64,000 nucleotides of DNA from Sediminibacterium sp. TEGAF015 (lineage in GTDB: Bacteria; Bacteroidota; Bacteroidia; Chitinophagales; Chitinophagaceae), in NCBI RefSeq assembly GCF_025997995.1, contig NZ_AP026683.1, positions 1,364,501 through 1,428,500 on the forward strand, in the 5' to 3' direction. Every line of letters begins with the position of its first letter. Position 1 is the stretch's first letter. The notes under the pieces were generated by a model that saw nothing but the letters and a program-made list of their open reading frames with translations, was not told where the DNA came from and ran no database searches. Both the position numbers and the translations under genes were made by a program. Shown here in pieces: positions 53,389-61,387 of the stretch.

Positions 53389-54666
53389 ATGCAACTCCTT
53401 ATAGTATTTGCTACCTTTTTTACAGGTTTTCTGGATACTACCCGCAAACCAACTTTCAAACTTCTCCCAGCCCCCAAAGTGGTTTTCAATTCCTTTGTGG
53501 ATTGCAATATGGCAGAAGTATGGGTGGCAGACACTTTCAGGATCTTTCCCGGTAAATACGGTGAAGATCCACTCTGGGGTTATGCAAAAGACCTTAAATA
53601 TTCAGACGGTCCTAATGCCAGTGTTGTGTTTCAAAATCCAAAAGAAAAATTTTTTAGCCCATCAATGCCATTGAATGCCCCTATTGGAAAAAAGGGATTG
53701 CACGGTGCCGTCTGGTTCGAAACCGTTTATCAAGACAAAAAAGATCAGAGTGGAAAAACTTTGTACGCCCTTTACCACAACGAAAATTACCCAATCACAT
53801 TACCTTATGACCCCAAAACAAAAGAGGGCTATACCAACAGTAAACTTTGGCCACAGGGATTAACAGGCCTTGAAAGTCCGGCAGCAGTCTGTAGAATTGG
53901 TATTATGAAATCGATGGATGGCGGAAAAAGCTGGGAAAACAAGGGCATCATATTGGAAGATCTGGATCAAAGAATGATTTTAAAACCACACAATACTTCT
54001 AACACATTTGCCGGAGGAGTTGGCGATCCTTCAGCGGTTGCTAGTGGGGAATATCTTTATATTTTTTATGGAGAGTATGGCTATCCCGGCGTGTATAATC
54101 CCTCCACTTATGACCCAGCAAAAGAAGCAGCAGGACAGTGTATTAGTATAGCAAGAATTGCATTAAAAGATTTAGACAACCCTATTGGCAAAGCCAAACG
54201 TTGGAACGGAAATTCGTTTTCCATTGCGCACAATAGTTACGGAAAACCAGTGAAGAACCTTCAAATTCCTTTGTCTGAAAAAGGAGGCCCCGCTTCTTCT
54301 CCAACGGGTGGATTTCATTGGGGTCCTTCAGTTAGTTGGAACACTTATTTAAACTGCTGGATAATGTTAATGGGAAGAGTAGAAGGAAAATCCTGGATTG
54401 GAGATAAAATTTATATTTCCTTCAATCCCAACAAAGATTTGGGAGCAGGTAACAACAGTCAGCAATGGTCTAAACCTGAATTGTTGTTCCAGAAACCAGG
54501 TTACATTCTGTGGTATCCTTCATTGCAACCATTGGATACCGAAGAAGACATTAAAGAAAAATATACTTCTACGCGTCTAGGAAAACGAGCGAGATTCTTT
54601 GTAAAAAGAATTAAACCAGAGGATGACTCATATGCGTCTGAGCATATTATAGAATTTGAGCGATAA
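53389..54666 (+). CDS. Sialidase/GH-like beta-propeller protein of unknown substrate
   Basis: 425-residue protein with a weak signal-like N-terminus (MQLLIVFATFFTGFLDT). I do not recognise an exact family, but a bacterial neuraminidase-type Asp box is seen at SMDGGKSWE, and GVGDPSAVASGEYLYIFYGEYGY resembles blade motifs of five- and six-bladed glycosidase propellers (GH43, GH117, sialidase-like). ARxALKDL-like ARIALKDLDNP and HWGPSVSWNTYLNCWIMLMGR also repeat the blade pattern. Probably it binds or cleaves a glycan outside the cytoplasm. The last 20 nt overlap the convergent M1 peptidase gene. Confidence 0.6.
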   Translation: MQLLIVFATFFTGFLDTTRKPTFKLLPAPKVVFNSFVDCNMAEVWVADTFRIFPGKYGEDPLWGYAKDLKYSDGPNASVVFQNPKEKFFSPSMPLNAPIGKKGLHGAVWFETVYQDKKDQSGKTLYALYHNENYPITLPYDPKTKEGYTNSKLWPQGLTGLESPAAVCRIGIMKSMDGGKSWENKGIILEDLDQRMILKPHNTSNTFAGGVGDPSAVASGEYLYIFYGEYGYPGVYNPSTYDPAKEAAGQCISIARIALKDLDNPIGKAKRWNGNSFSIAHNSYGKPVKNLQIPLSEKGGPASSPTGGFHWGPSVSWNTYLNCWIMLMGRVEGKSWIGDKIYISFNPNKDLGAGNNSQQWSKPELLFQKPGYILWYPSLQPLDTEEDIKEKYTSTRLGKRARFFVKRIKPEDDSYASEHIIEFER

Positions 54667-56272
54667 GTTTATTATTGGGGTCTACAATTATTTTATCAGG
54701 TGCTTGCTTTAATTGAAAAGTAAAATTCTTTTCCGCCTGGTCAATCTGAACTGTAACTACTGTAGGCTTGCTATTTCCCTTTTCATAGTACCCTAATTCA
54801 AGGGGCATATTGAAATAAGCACCACCCTCTTGTAATTGCTTGACCTTTATTTTTAGTTGCTTCAATTTTGCATCATAAGCCCATTCCGCTTTTAATTTCG
54901 GCAAGCTGGGCTGGTATAACCATTGCTTAAAAAATTGTTCCAGCTTTTTCCTCGATGCCTTTTCCATTTCAACTCTAAACTGATCTGTAGTTGTATTAGC
55001 ATTATAATATTTCTGATAATAAGATTGAATACCCTTCTTAAATGCAACGTCTCCAATAAGCAATCGAAGCATATGCAATATCCAAGCTCCTTTCTGATAT
55101 GTCAAGTTATTGGTAACTGCTTCTTGCTCTGCTGTTCTGTCTGCAACTATACTATACTGTGGCCACTTGGGCGACATATCCAAAACCGTTTTTCTTGCTT
55201 TTTGTAACCCTTTATGAAACGCTTCTTTCCCATATGCATGTTCAATAAATAGCAGGGTAAAGTAAGTGGCAAAACCCTCACTCAACCATGCATCATCCCA
55301 GGTAGACTCTGTTACCGCATTGCCAAACCATTGATGCGCTATTTCATGAATCACCACGTTTCGAGTTCTTTCATCTCTTTTACCATTCACTAAATCTTCC
55401 CCATAAAAAATGGCAGAAGAGGTTTCCATCCCTCCATTTACACTCGGTGTTTGAATATTGGCCAGCTTCTCATAAGCAAATGGCCCAACATATTTGGAGT
55501 AAAACTCGAGAACCTGCTTGGTAGGTGCAGCAAAATCATAAAATCCAGCATCTCGATTTTTGGCATACACCCAAGTTTGAATAGACTTGCCTTCAAACTG
55601 ATCAACATATTGAACCGCAAACTCCGCTACTCCCAAAACAAATAACCAACTAGAAACTGGAATCGATTGTTTCCAATGTGTTAGTTTTTGATTATTTCCT
55701 AAATCTGACTCTTCTAGTAATAAACCATTAGAAACAACTTTATATTTAGCTGGTGCCGTAACAATAAATTCAGAAGTAGCTTTATCATAGGGATGATCAA
55801 TAGTGGGTAACCAATGCCTGGTTCTATTGGGCCAGTTTTCATTGAAAAAACTTCGGTCTCCAAATTTTGTAGCACCAATCCTAAGGCCATCAGCGGGTAT
55901 GCCATGGTATTGAATTCTGAAAACGATTTCCTCTGCTTCTTTTGTTGGATTATTCAAATGAATCAATAGTGCATCATTGTTATGTGAATATTGCAATGGA
56001 ATACCCCCGAAGCTAATCGCATCTACTTTCATTCCTTTACGCTGTCGCTTTTCGGTTTGGTTAGCAAGGTCTAAACGAAACTGGCTCATACCAGCTTTAT
56101 TGAACCTTACTTTAATATGGGTAATACCTACAATTTCATTAGTGCTATCAGATAAGGTTAAGCCAAATGAATAATGCAAAACATCCGCCTGTTTATTAAT
56201 GGGATAATGGTCTGCCCATGAAAATATAGGAATCAATAAAATTAGTATTGCAATGCGAAGATGTTTACTCAT
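54647..56272 (-). CDS. Exported M1 family zinc aminopeptidase (short form)
   Basis: Gluzincin aminopeptidase of 541 residues with a signal peptide (about 1-20). The N-terminal beta domain (25-215) is followed by the catalytic domain with zinc ligands His309, His313 and Glu332 (HEIAHQWFGN, then WLSEGFATYF) and catalytic Glu310. The exopeptidase motif is GGMET at 280-284 instead of the usual GxMEN, losing the Asn. The long C-terminal helical domain of PepN-like enzymes is absent; a short C-terminal beta segment remains. It likely trims peptides in the periplasm. It overlaps the propeller gene by 20 nt. Confidence 0.92.
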   Translation of the reverse strand: MSKHLRIAILILLIPIFSWADHYPINKQADVLHYSFGLTLSDSTNEIVGITHIKVRFNKAGMSQFRLDLANQTEKRQRKGMKVDAISFGGIPLQYSHNNDALLIHLNNPTKEAEEIVFRIQYHGIPADGLRIGATKFGDRSFFNENWPNRTRHWLPTIDHPYDKATSEFIVTAPAKYKVVSNGLLLEESDLGNNQKLTHWKQSIPVSSWLFVLGVAEFAVQYVDQFEGKSIQTWVYAKNRDAGFYDFAAPTKQVLEFYSKYVGPFAYEKLANIQTPSVNGGMETSSAIFYGEDLVNGKRDERTRNVVIHEIAHQWFGNAVTESTWDDAWLSEGFATYFTLLFIEHAYGKEAFHKGLQKARKTVLDMSPKWPQYSIVADRTAEQEAVTNNLTYQKGAWILHMLRLLIGDVAFKKGIQSYYQKYYNANTTTDQFRVEMEKASRKKLEQFFKQWLYQPSLPKLKAEWAYDAKLKQLKIKVKQLQEGGAYFNMPLELGYYEKGNSKPTVVTVQIDQAEKNFTFQLKQAPDKIIVDPNNKLIAQIL

Positions 56273-56336
56273 TGTATAAAATTGAACTATAGTAATTTAC
56301 TGAAAATCCATTTAACTTCATAGGAATTAACCAGCA

Positions 56337-57248
56337 ATGAAACTCATATTCTTCATAGCCTTTTCGCTAACAATGACATTTACCAGGGCACAGCATGAAA
56401 TTCCACTTTACAGAGGAAAAATACCGAAATCAAAAGATTGCGGAACTGAAAATAAAACCCAGATAAATCAATGGGGACAAGAGGTATACACAAAAGTAAA
56501 TACTCCTACTTTAACCATTTATCAAGCCAATAGTGCTAATATTAACAAAACTGGGGTACTCGTGATACCCGGCGGTGGATACTCAATTTTAGCAACCAAC
56601 CATGAAGGGCACGATATAGCCAAAGCATTCAATTCTATTGGCGTTACAGCTTTTGTTTTGAAATATAGATTACCGAATGATTCTTGCATGTATAATAAAG
56701 AATGGGTACCTTTCTTAGATGCACAAGCTGCAATGAAGCATATCCGAGACAATACTATCGAATATGGGATTAATCCTGATAAAATAGGCGTTATTGGATT
56801 TTCTGCAGGAGGTCATTTGGCCAGTACTTTAGCTACCCAATATCAATTAAATATTACTGATTTGGGTTCAAGAACAAATGCAAGACCCAATTTTGCCATA
56901 TTGGGTTACCCAGTCATTAGTATGGAGGAAGACTCTATTGTTCATAAGGGTTCTAGGAATAACTTGATTGGGAACGATGCATCTTCTGCTACAAAAGAAC
57001 AGTTCTCTTCTCATTTACAGGTAAGCCGATTTACACCTCCTACTTTTTTGTTCCATGCCAAAGACGACAAAACAGTTTCTGTTGCAAATAGTATTAAAAT
57101 GAAAGCAGCATTAGATGCGCAGAAAGTACCAGCAGAATTAATGCTAATGGAAAAAGGTGGGCATGGATTTGGATTAATCAACAAGCAGGAACCTTCTGAT
57201 TGGTTCAAAGTTTTACAGACCTGGATGAAGGGACAGGGATTTTTATAA
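56337..57248 (+). CDS. Exported alpha/beta hydrolase (esterase)
   Basis: 303-residue hydrolase of the BD-FAE/acetylxylan esterase-like group with a signal peptide (about 1-18, ending TRAQ). The oxyanion-hole motif is VIPGGGYSIL (76-85), the nucleophile Ser156 is in GFSAGGHLAS, and acid Asp in FHAKDDKTVS and His in KGGHGFG complete the triad. Likely removes acetyl or similar groups from carbohydrates in the periplasm. It overlaps the convergent DUF1801 gene by 6 nt. Confidence 0.9.
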   Translation: MKLIFFIAFSLTMTFTRAQHEIPLYRGKIPKSKDCGTENKTQINQWGQEVYTKVNTPTLTIYQANSANINKTGVLVIPGGGYSILATNHEGHDIAKAFNSIGVTAFVLKYRLPNDSCMYNKEWVPFLDAQAAMKHIRDNTIEYGINPDKIGVIGFSAGGHLASTLATQYQLNITDLGSRTNARPNFAILGYPVISMEEDSIVHKGSRNNLIGNDASSATKEQFSSHLQVSRFTPPTFLFHAKDDKTVSVANSIKMKAALDAQKVPAELMLMEKGGHGFGLINKQEPSDWFKVLQTWMKGQGFL

Positions 57249-57599
57249 AATCTCCTCAGCCCTGAAGCGAATCATTGCTGTTATTAAGGATAAAGGCAAT
57301 GGTTGATCTAGTGGAAATTGTACGGCACCTTTAGATGTTTTATACGCAGCCAATTCTTTAGCAAATTGCTTTATAGGTGAGGGCGTGGGATAAAAGCCAA
57401 TATGGTTTTTATTTACCGCATAATAAGCCAAAGGTTTCTTTATTTTAAATGCCGGCATGCCATAGCTAATGCCTTCCGTTGCTTTGGGTGCGGCGGTCAA
57501 GATTGCCTTTCTTAATTCTTGTAGCTTTTTTTGAATTATTTTATCAAAACATTGATGATACTCATCAATGGAATTGTAGTTAAGATGGCTATTATTCAT
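57243..57599 (-). CDS. DUF1801 (YdhG-like) protein
   Basis: 118-residue cytoplasmic protein of the DUF1801 family (related to B. subtilis YdhG and frataxin-like FRA fold). It has the core motifs GISYGMPAFKIKKPLAYYA, HIGFYPTPSPI and the final segment KGAVQFPLDQPLPLSLITAMIRFR. The exact role is not established; iron-related functions have been proposed for some members. It converges with the esterase gene (6-nt overlap) and is 47 nt from the MBL-Dabb gene upstream of it on the same strand. Confidence 0.88.
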   Translation of the reverse strand: MNNSHLNYNSIDEYHQCFDKIIQKKLQELRKAILTAAPKATEGISYGMPAFKIKKPLAYYAVNKNHIGFYPTPSPIKQFAKELAAYKTSKGAVQFPLDQPLPLSLITAMIRFRAEEIL

Positions 57600-57646
57600 A
57601 CAAATATTTGATTGAGTTAGAAAAAATTTAAATACTTGATTAATTG

Positions 57647-58699
57647 CTATTTTTTTGCCCAGTAATCTAACACAGTAACCTTATCTAAAATATTAGGTAA
57701 CAATTTCGTGAAAGCCTGATGCACTGGATGAACCAAATAGGCATCTCGGTCTTTTTCACTAGAAAATGTCAACAAGAAGCAATGGGTTTGCCCTTGATTC
57801 AATAATTCAGGACTGTTATTTACTCCCCATTCATATTTCTTGATCAACTTTATTTTTTGAGGCAATTCTCCAAAAGCCTTAATAGCCATTTCAATAGAGT
57901 CTTTGTTGGCGTTGACTTTCCAACCGAACAATACCACATGTCGTAGTTCTTGCTCTTCAATTAATTGTTTAGCCAACTTTATAGAATTTTTTAATGAATT
58001 GATATCTTTCCAATCACTATGGGTAGTGATGATAAATTTAGGAGCAGGAAATCTTTGCTGCACATTGATTAAAGTACGAGCATAATCCTTGGTATTACCA
58101 TCGCCCAAATAACCTAAGTTTTCATCTTTAGCCCCTTTGATTAAACAGCCCCCTATTAGAATTTTTTCTTTTGGAAACCAAATAACAATATTGTCCTTGG
58201 TATGCCCTTCACCAGGGTAGTAAGTTTCAAAACGGTAAGTATCTATAGAAAAACTAGTATCCTGTTTGAGTAAAAACTCCGCGCGTTTGGCATTATTCAC
58301 TTTACTCAAACTATCCGTAAGTGCAGTGGTATATGTTTTAATTCCTAATTTACGATAGTACTCCAAGCCAGCTGTTTTATCACTATGCCAATGAGTAGCT
58401 AATGCTATGATCACATTTTGTTTATGCCTTTTTTGTATACTATCTAACAGTGGTTGAAACTGGGTAGTATCCCAAGGGGTGTCAAATAATACTACCCCTT
58501 TCTTTGTAACTAAGTAAACACCATTGGCCCTCACTTTACTATCCTGATAGGTATTATAAGTTGTGTATACATAAAAGTTACCTGCAAGTGATTCAATCTT
58601 GAGTTTTGGACTAGATTGAGCAAATGCAGAACTTGAGAATGCAATGCTAAATATAAAAATCGTTATAGAAAATGTAAGATGTAGCTGAAAGAGTTTCAT
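57647..58699 (-). CDS. Subclass B1 metallo-beta-lactamase-like enzyme fused to a Dabb domain
   Basis: 350-residue exported protein (signal peptide about 1-27, ending AFAQ). Residues about 33-250 match B1 metallo-beta-lactamases of the BlaB type. Zinc site 1 would be His103, His105 and His166; site 2 Asp107, Cys185 and His227. Lys188 sits where the substrate-binding Lys224 is expected, in GGCLIKGAKDENLGYLGD. The usual GHxxW around the last His reads TTHSDW. Residues 253-347 form a second domain with the stress-responsive Dabb (A/B barrel) pattern: HVVLFGWK, KYEWGVNNSPE, GQTHCFLLTF, and HPVHQAFTKLL. Hydrolysis of beta-lactams is plausible but untested; the Dabb partner hints at a different or regulated role. 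The frame is uninterrupted across the junction. Confidence 0.9.
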   Translation of the reverse strand: MKLFQLHLTFSITIFIFSIAFSSSAFAQSSPKLKIESLAGNFYVYTTYNTYQDSKVRANGVYLVTKKGVVLFDTPWDTTQFQPLLDSIQKRHKQNVIIALATHWHSDKTAGLEYYRKLGIKTYTTALTDSLSKVNNAKRAEFLLKQDTSFSIDTYRFETYYPGEGHTKDNIVIWFPKEKILIGGCLIKGAKDENLGYLGDGNTKDYARTLINVQQRFPAPKFIITTHSDWKDINSLKNSIKLAKQLIEEQELRHVVLFGWKVNANKDSIEMAIKAFGELPQKIKLIKKYEWGVNNSPELLNQGQTHCFLLTFSSEKDRDAYLVHPVHQAFTKLLPNILDKVTVLDYWAKK

Positions 58700-58705
58700 G
58701 TTGAA

Positions 58706-58903
58706 TTATTTTGACTTCATTGCCTTAATTAATTTCTCATTTCGCTTATCGGCCCTTGCATTTTGTAATGAAATAACAGCCCAGATAGCTGCTGGAATCC
58801 AACCAATCAATGTAATCTGAAGTATGAAACAGATAAATGCTGTAAAAATTCTTCCTCGAAGGAAAAAGGAGAGGGCTGGAAAAAATATTGCAATGAGGGT
58901 CAT
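58706..58903 (-). CDS. YqaE/Pmp3-like small membrane protein
   Basis: 65-residue two-helix membrane protein resembling YqaE/Pmp3 stress-linked proteolipids: IFFPALSFFLRGRI, then CFILQITLIGWIPAAIWAVISLQ and a basic tail (KAMKSK). The ATG at 58903 is chosen because it begins directly at the family start and avoids overlap with the upstream gene; the frame is open 24 codons further. It is 6 nt before the MBL-Dabb gene on the same strand. Confidence 0.8.
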   Translation of the reverse strand: MTLIAIFFPALSFFLRGRIFTAFICFILQITLIGWIPAAIWAVISLQNARADKRNEKLIKAMKSK

Positions 58904-58928
58904 AGAGAGTATTTCTTTACTAATATAT

Positions 58929-59366
58929 TCATTTATTGCGCATGTACCGATAAAAGCCAAAGAAGATAATACCACATGCTGTTAACATAGTCAGGGTTAA
59001 TGATATCAATAAAAACCCAATTATTGACTCAATAAATAAAGAGCCCTCTATCCCTCCAGCAATTGGCATCATTTTCCCAAAACCAGTAGCGGCACCAATC
59101 AACACAGCCAAGAGATTCGCAAATGCGCTGTAGACAACCAAATAAAAAGCAATGGAAGTCATTTCTTTTGAGAGTACTAATCGGTCCCATAGAAGCCCTA
59201 GTAACATTAAAAACATTCCATTCATAATACCTTCCAGATGGGCAGACAAACCCATTCTTGGATTAGGCAGGAATTGAATACTCAATCCTACTAACAATCC
59301 CATAATGAAAAGCAGTAGACCCAATAAAATAAGATGGGCTGATTTCTTTTGCATATGGATACTCAT
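58929..59366 (-). CDS. Four-helix membrane protein, hydroxylaminobenzene mutase/StyC-like
   Basis: 145-residue integral membrane protein with four hydrophobic segments (about 11-31, 45-60, 72-95, 110-138). The pattern NPRMGLSAHLEGIMNGMFLMLLG in the first half, with an internal His and Glu, resembles hydroxylaminobenzene mutase (HabA) and is distantly like styrene oxide isomerase, membrane isomerases that share this layout. The resemblance is from memory of the family pattern and has not been tested. The start could also be the Met at 59354. Its neighbours are YqaE-like and NHL genes. Confidence 0.55.
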   Translation of the reverse strand: MSIHMQKKSAHLILLGLLLFIMGLLVGLSIQFLPNPRMGLSAHLEGIMNGMFLMLLGLLWDRLVLSKEMTSIAFYLVVYSAFANLLAVLIGAATGFGKMMPIAGGIEGSLFIESIIGFLLISLTLTMLTACGIIFFGFYRYMRNK

Positions 59367-59371
59367 ATTGC

Positions 59372-60391
59372 CTAGTTTTTGGGTCTAAATTTCAACAGCT
59401 TTAATCCGGTGATATCTCCTACGTAAACATTCCCATTTTTATCAACTGCTATATCATGGAACCAGCAACTCTTCCTTTCTTTTTTACCTGAAAGCCCAAA
59501 ATGCTGGAATACGCTACCCCTAGCATCACATTCAAAAAAAGTTGAGCCATTAGCGGCACTATCCTTATTAAGGGATGGATCATAATCAATAGCGAAAACT
59601 TTATTCTTCAAATCAATTGCAAGAGATGGTAACTGCTGAACCGCTGCATCATTTTGTATTACACCTTTATAATTGCCATTTGTATCAAATAATTGAATAC
59701 GATTGTTTTGTCGATCGGCTACATAAATAATATCCTTATCATCAATGGCTAATCCGTGAGGAATATTAAACTGACCCGCTCCATTACCAAAGGTCCCCCA
59801 CTCCTTTATATATTTACCAGTTGGTGAAAACTTAACTACCCTGCTATTTCTGTACCCATCACTCACGTAAAAAAAGCCCTCTTTATCTACCGTTACATCA
59901 GTGGGCCGATTGAAGTGTAAAGAATCATTTCCTCCTTCTCTTGCTACTCCCAGCTTCAGTAAGAGTTTTCCATCATGTGAAAATTTAAAAACCTGGTGCA
60001 AAGCCACATCCGTTACCCAAATATGATTGTTTTGATCTACCATCAAACCATGTGGCATCACAAAATGATTGGCTCCCCAGGCATTGATCTGCTTTCCTGT
60101 TTCAGCATCAATTTCAAAAATAGTCGGAACTGAAATTAGTGAATCAGGAAAAGGCTCTACCCATTTTCTACCTGTACGTTGAAAAACAAAAATATGATTG
60201 CTCTTATCAATTCCAATTCCGGTTGGTTGACTGACAATTAACTGATTAGCTTGCGCATTCCAAGTTGAATCAGCCACATAACTTGCAATGGTATTAACTT
60301 TTCTATTAGCCCTGCTTTCTATACATGCTTGTGCACTAATAATCAGCAAACAAATAAGGATGTATTTAAGACGTTCAAGTTGGGAAATCAT
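59372..60391 (-). CDS. NHL-repeat propeller lipoprotein, peptidyl-hydroxyglycine amidating lyase-like
   Basis: 339-residue exported protein with a lipoprotein-like signal (lipidation Cys23 in LLIISAQAC). Six NHL-type blades follow. Blade motifs such as MPHGLMVDQNNHIWVTDVALHQV, HFNRPTDVTVDKEGFFYVSDGYRNSR and FNIPHGLAIDDKDIIYVADRQNNR resemble the propeller of peptidyl-alpha-hydroxyglycine alpha-amidating lyase (PAL), including the paired His and Tyr/Arg positions (PHG, SDGY, RNSR). In animals PAL completes peptide C-terminal amidation; the bacterial substrate is unknown and no monooxygenase (PHM) partner is in the window. It lies 5 nt from the HabA-like gene. Confidence 0.8.
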   Translation of the reverse strand: MISQLERLKYILICLLIISAQACIESRANRKVNTIASYVADSTWNAQANQLIVSQPTGIGIDKSNHIFVFQRTGRKWVEPFPDSLISVPTIFEIDAETGKQINAWGANHFVMPHGLMVDQNNHIWVTDVALHQVFKFSHDGKLLLKLGVAREGGNDSLHFNRPTDVTVDKEGFFYVSDGYRNSRVVKFSPTGKYIKEWGTFGNGAGQFNIPHGLAIDDKDIIYVADRQNNRIQLFDTNGNYKGVIQNDAAVQQLPSLAIDLKNKVFAIDYDPSLNKDSAANGSTFFECDARGSVFQHFGLSGKKERKSCWFHDIAVDKNGNVYVGDITGLKLLKFRPKN

Positions 60392-60418
60392 AATTAATTA
60401 CATCAGAATTATAGAAAT

Positions 60419-61345
60419 TTATTTCACTAAATCATATTCATTTTCTATTGCCTTCTTAAGTTTAAGCCCGTCTTTTTCCATTTCTTGCAACGTCCACAGA
60501 TATATTTTAGCACTTTGAGAAATAGAGATTCTGGTATTACTATATTCTTTTATCAGCGCTAAATCGTTAGTCATTAATTTCAAATCAGTTGGATATTCAA
60601 GATTTGGGGTTTCATTAAATGGAGAAACAGCAAATCCATTTTCACTGATTGCCTTAGCATAAGTTGCCCATTTATCAAAAATCTTATTACTCAATACTTG
60701 CCCAACATTAATACGTTGTTCAACTCTTTCAGCAATTCTATTTACAACATCTCTCCATGACCAATATTGATTTATTTGTTTGATAATTGAATCATTTCTT
60801 ATCAATCGTAAATTTCCGGAACTTCGCAACTGAGTAATGGTCTGATCGCGCAGGAAAGGAGTCAATAATGCACTATAAGTATTCAGTTGCCTATACAGTG
60901 TAGGAATATTTTCAGATAAATCAGATTGATTTAAATTGGCAGTCAAGGAATCATAACCCTTAAGTTGATTTTGCATTCTTGCTAATTCAAAATGTATAAA
61001 CCCTGTATCACTTTTAATTTCATCAAGTAAGTCAGTCATGTACTTCTTTTCTTTTTGGTGCTCTACATAATGTTCTACTTGTATCTCTGCTAAGAACCCG
61101 CAGAAAACAGCTAAAAACAACATAAAGAATTCCCAGAAATAGGACTTCCAGGTCTTTTTTCCGTGATCGTGATGCGCGTGGTGATGTACTTCCATAGTGT
61201 CGGTTGATTCAGTTGTTTCGGTTGATTCTGTTGTTTCAGTTAAATCTGCTTTTTTATCTAATCGGGACTCAACAGAATTAATTTCTTCAGAAAATGAATT
61301 TTCTTCGGGTTGTTCAAAGCTCTTTTCTGGAGTATTGTCGGACAT
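60419..61345 (-). CDS. His-rich single-pass membrane protein (paralogue 1)
   Basis: 308 residues from ATG 61345; the longer frame starts with a TTG. Residues 1-50 are acidic and Ser/Thr-rich with a TTEST repeat, then the His cluster MEVHHHAHHDHGKK (51-64), a membrane helix (about 68-87, FWEFFMLFLAVFCGFLAE), and an extracytoplasmic or cytoplasmic coiled-coil-like domain (about 90-308) with HQKEKKYMTDLLDEIKSD. The layout matches a Bacteroidota family of unknown function often seen in tandem. It shares a nearly identical DNA block with the next gene upstream. Metal binding by the His cluster is plausible but not shown. Confidence 0.75.
   Translation of the reverse strand: MSDNTPEKSFEQPEENSFSEEINSVESRLDKKADLTETTESTETTESTDTMEVHHHAHHDHGKKTWKSYFWEFFMLFLAVFCGFLAEIQVEHYVEHQKEKKYMTDLLDEIKSDTGFIHFELARMQNQLKGYDSLTANLNQSDLSENIPTLYRQLNTYSALLTPFLRDQTITQLRSSGNLRLIRNDSIIKQINQYWSWRDVVNRIAERVEQRINVGQVLSNKIFDKWATYAKAISENGFAVSPFNETPNLEYPTDLKLMTNDLALIKEYSNTRISISQSAKIYLWTLQEMEKDGLKLKKAIENEYDLVK
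61084..61253 (-). repeat. Paralogous DNA block shared by the two His-rich genes (copy 1)
   Basis: Closely similar at nucleotide level to 62064-62234, covering the TTEST linker, His cluster and membrane helix codons. It includes 18-bp tandem units (TCGGTTGATTCAGTTGTT at 61200-61217, then 61218-61235). Confidence 0.75.
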
Positions 61346-61387
61346 TATTTTCAAAATTAGTTTATGAAAAGTTTTAACGAAGCAACG

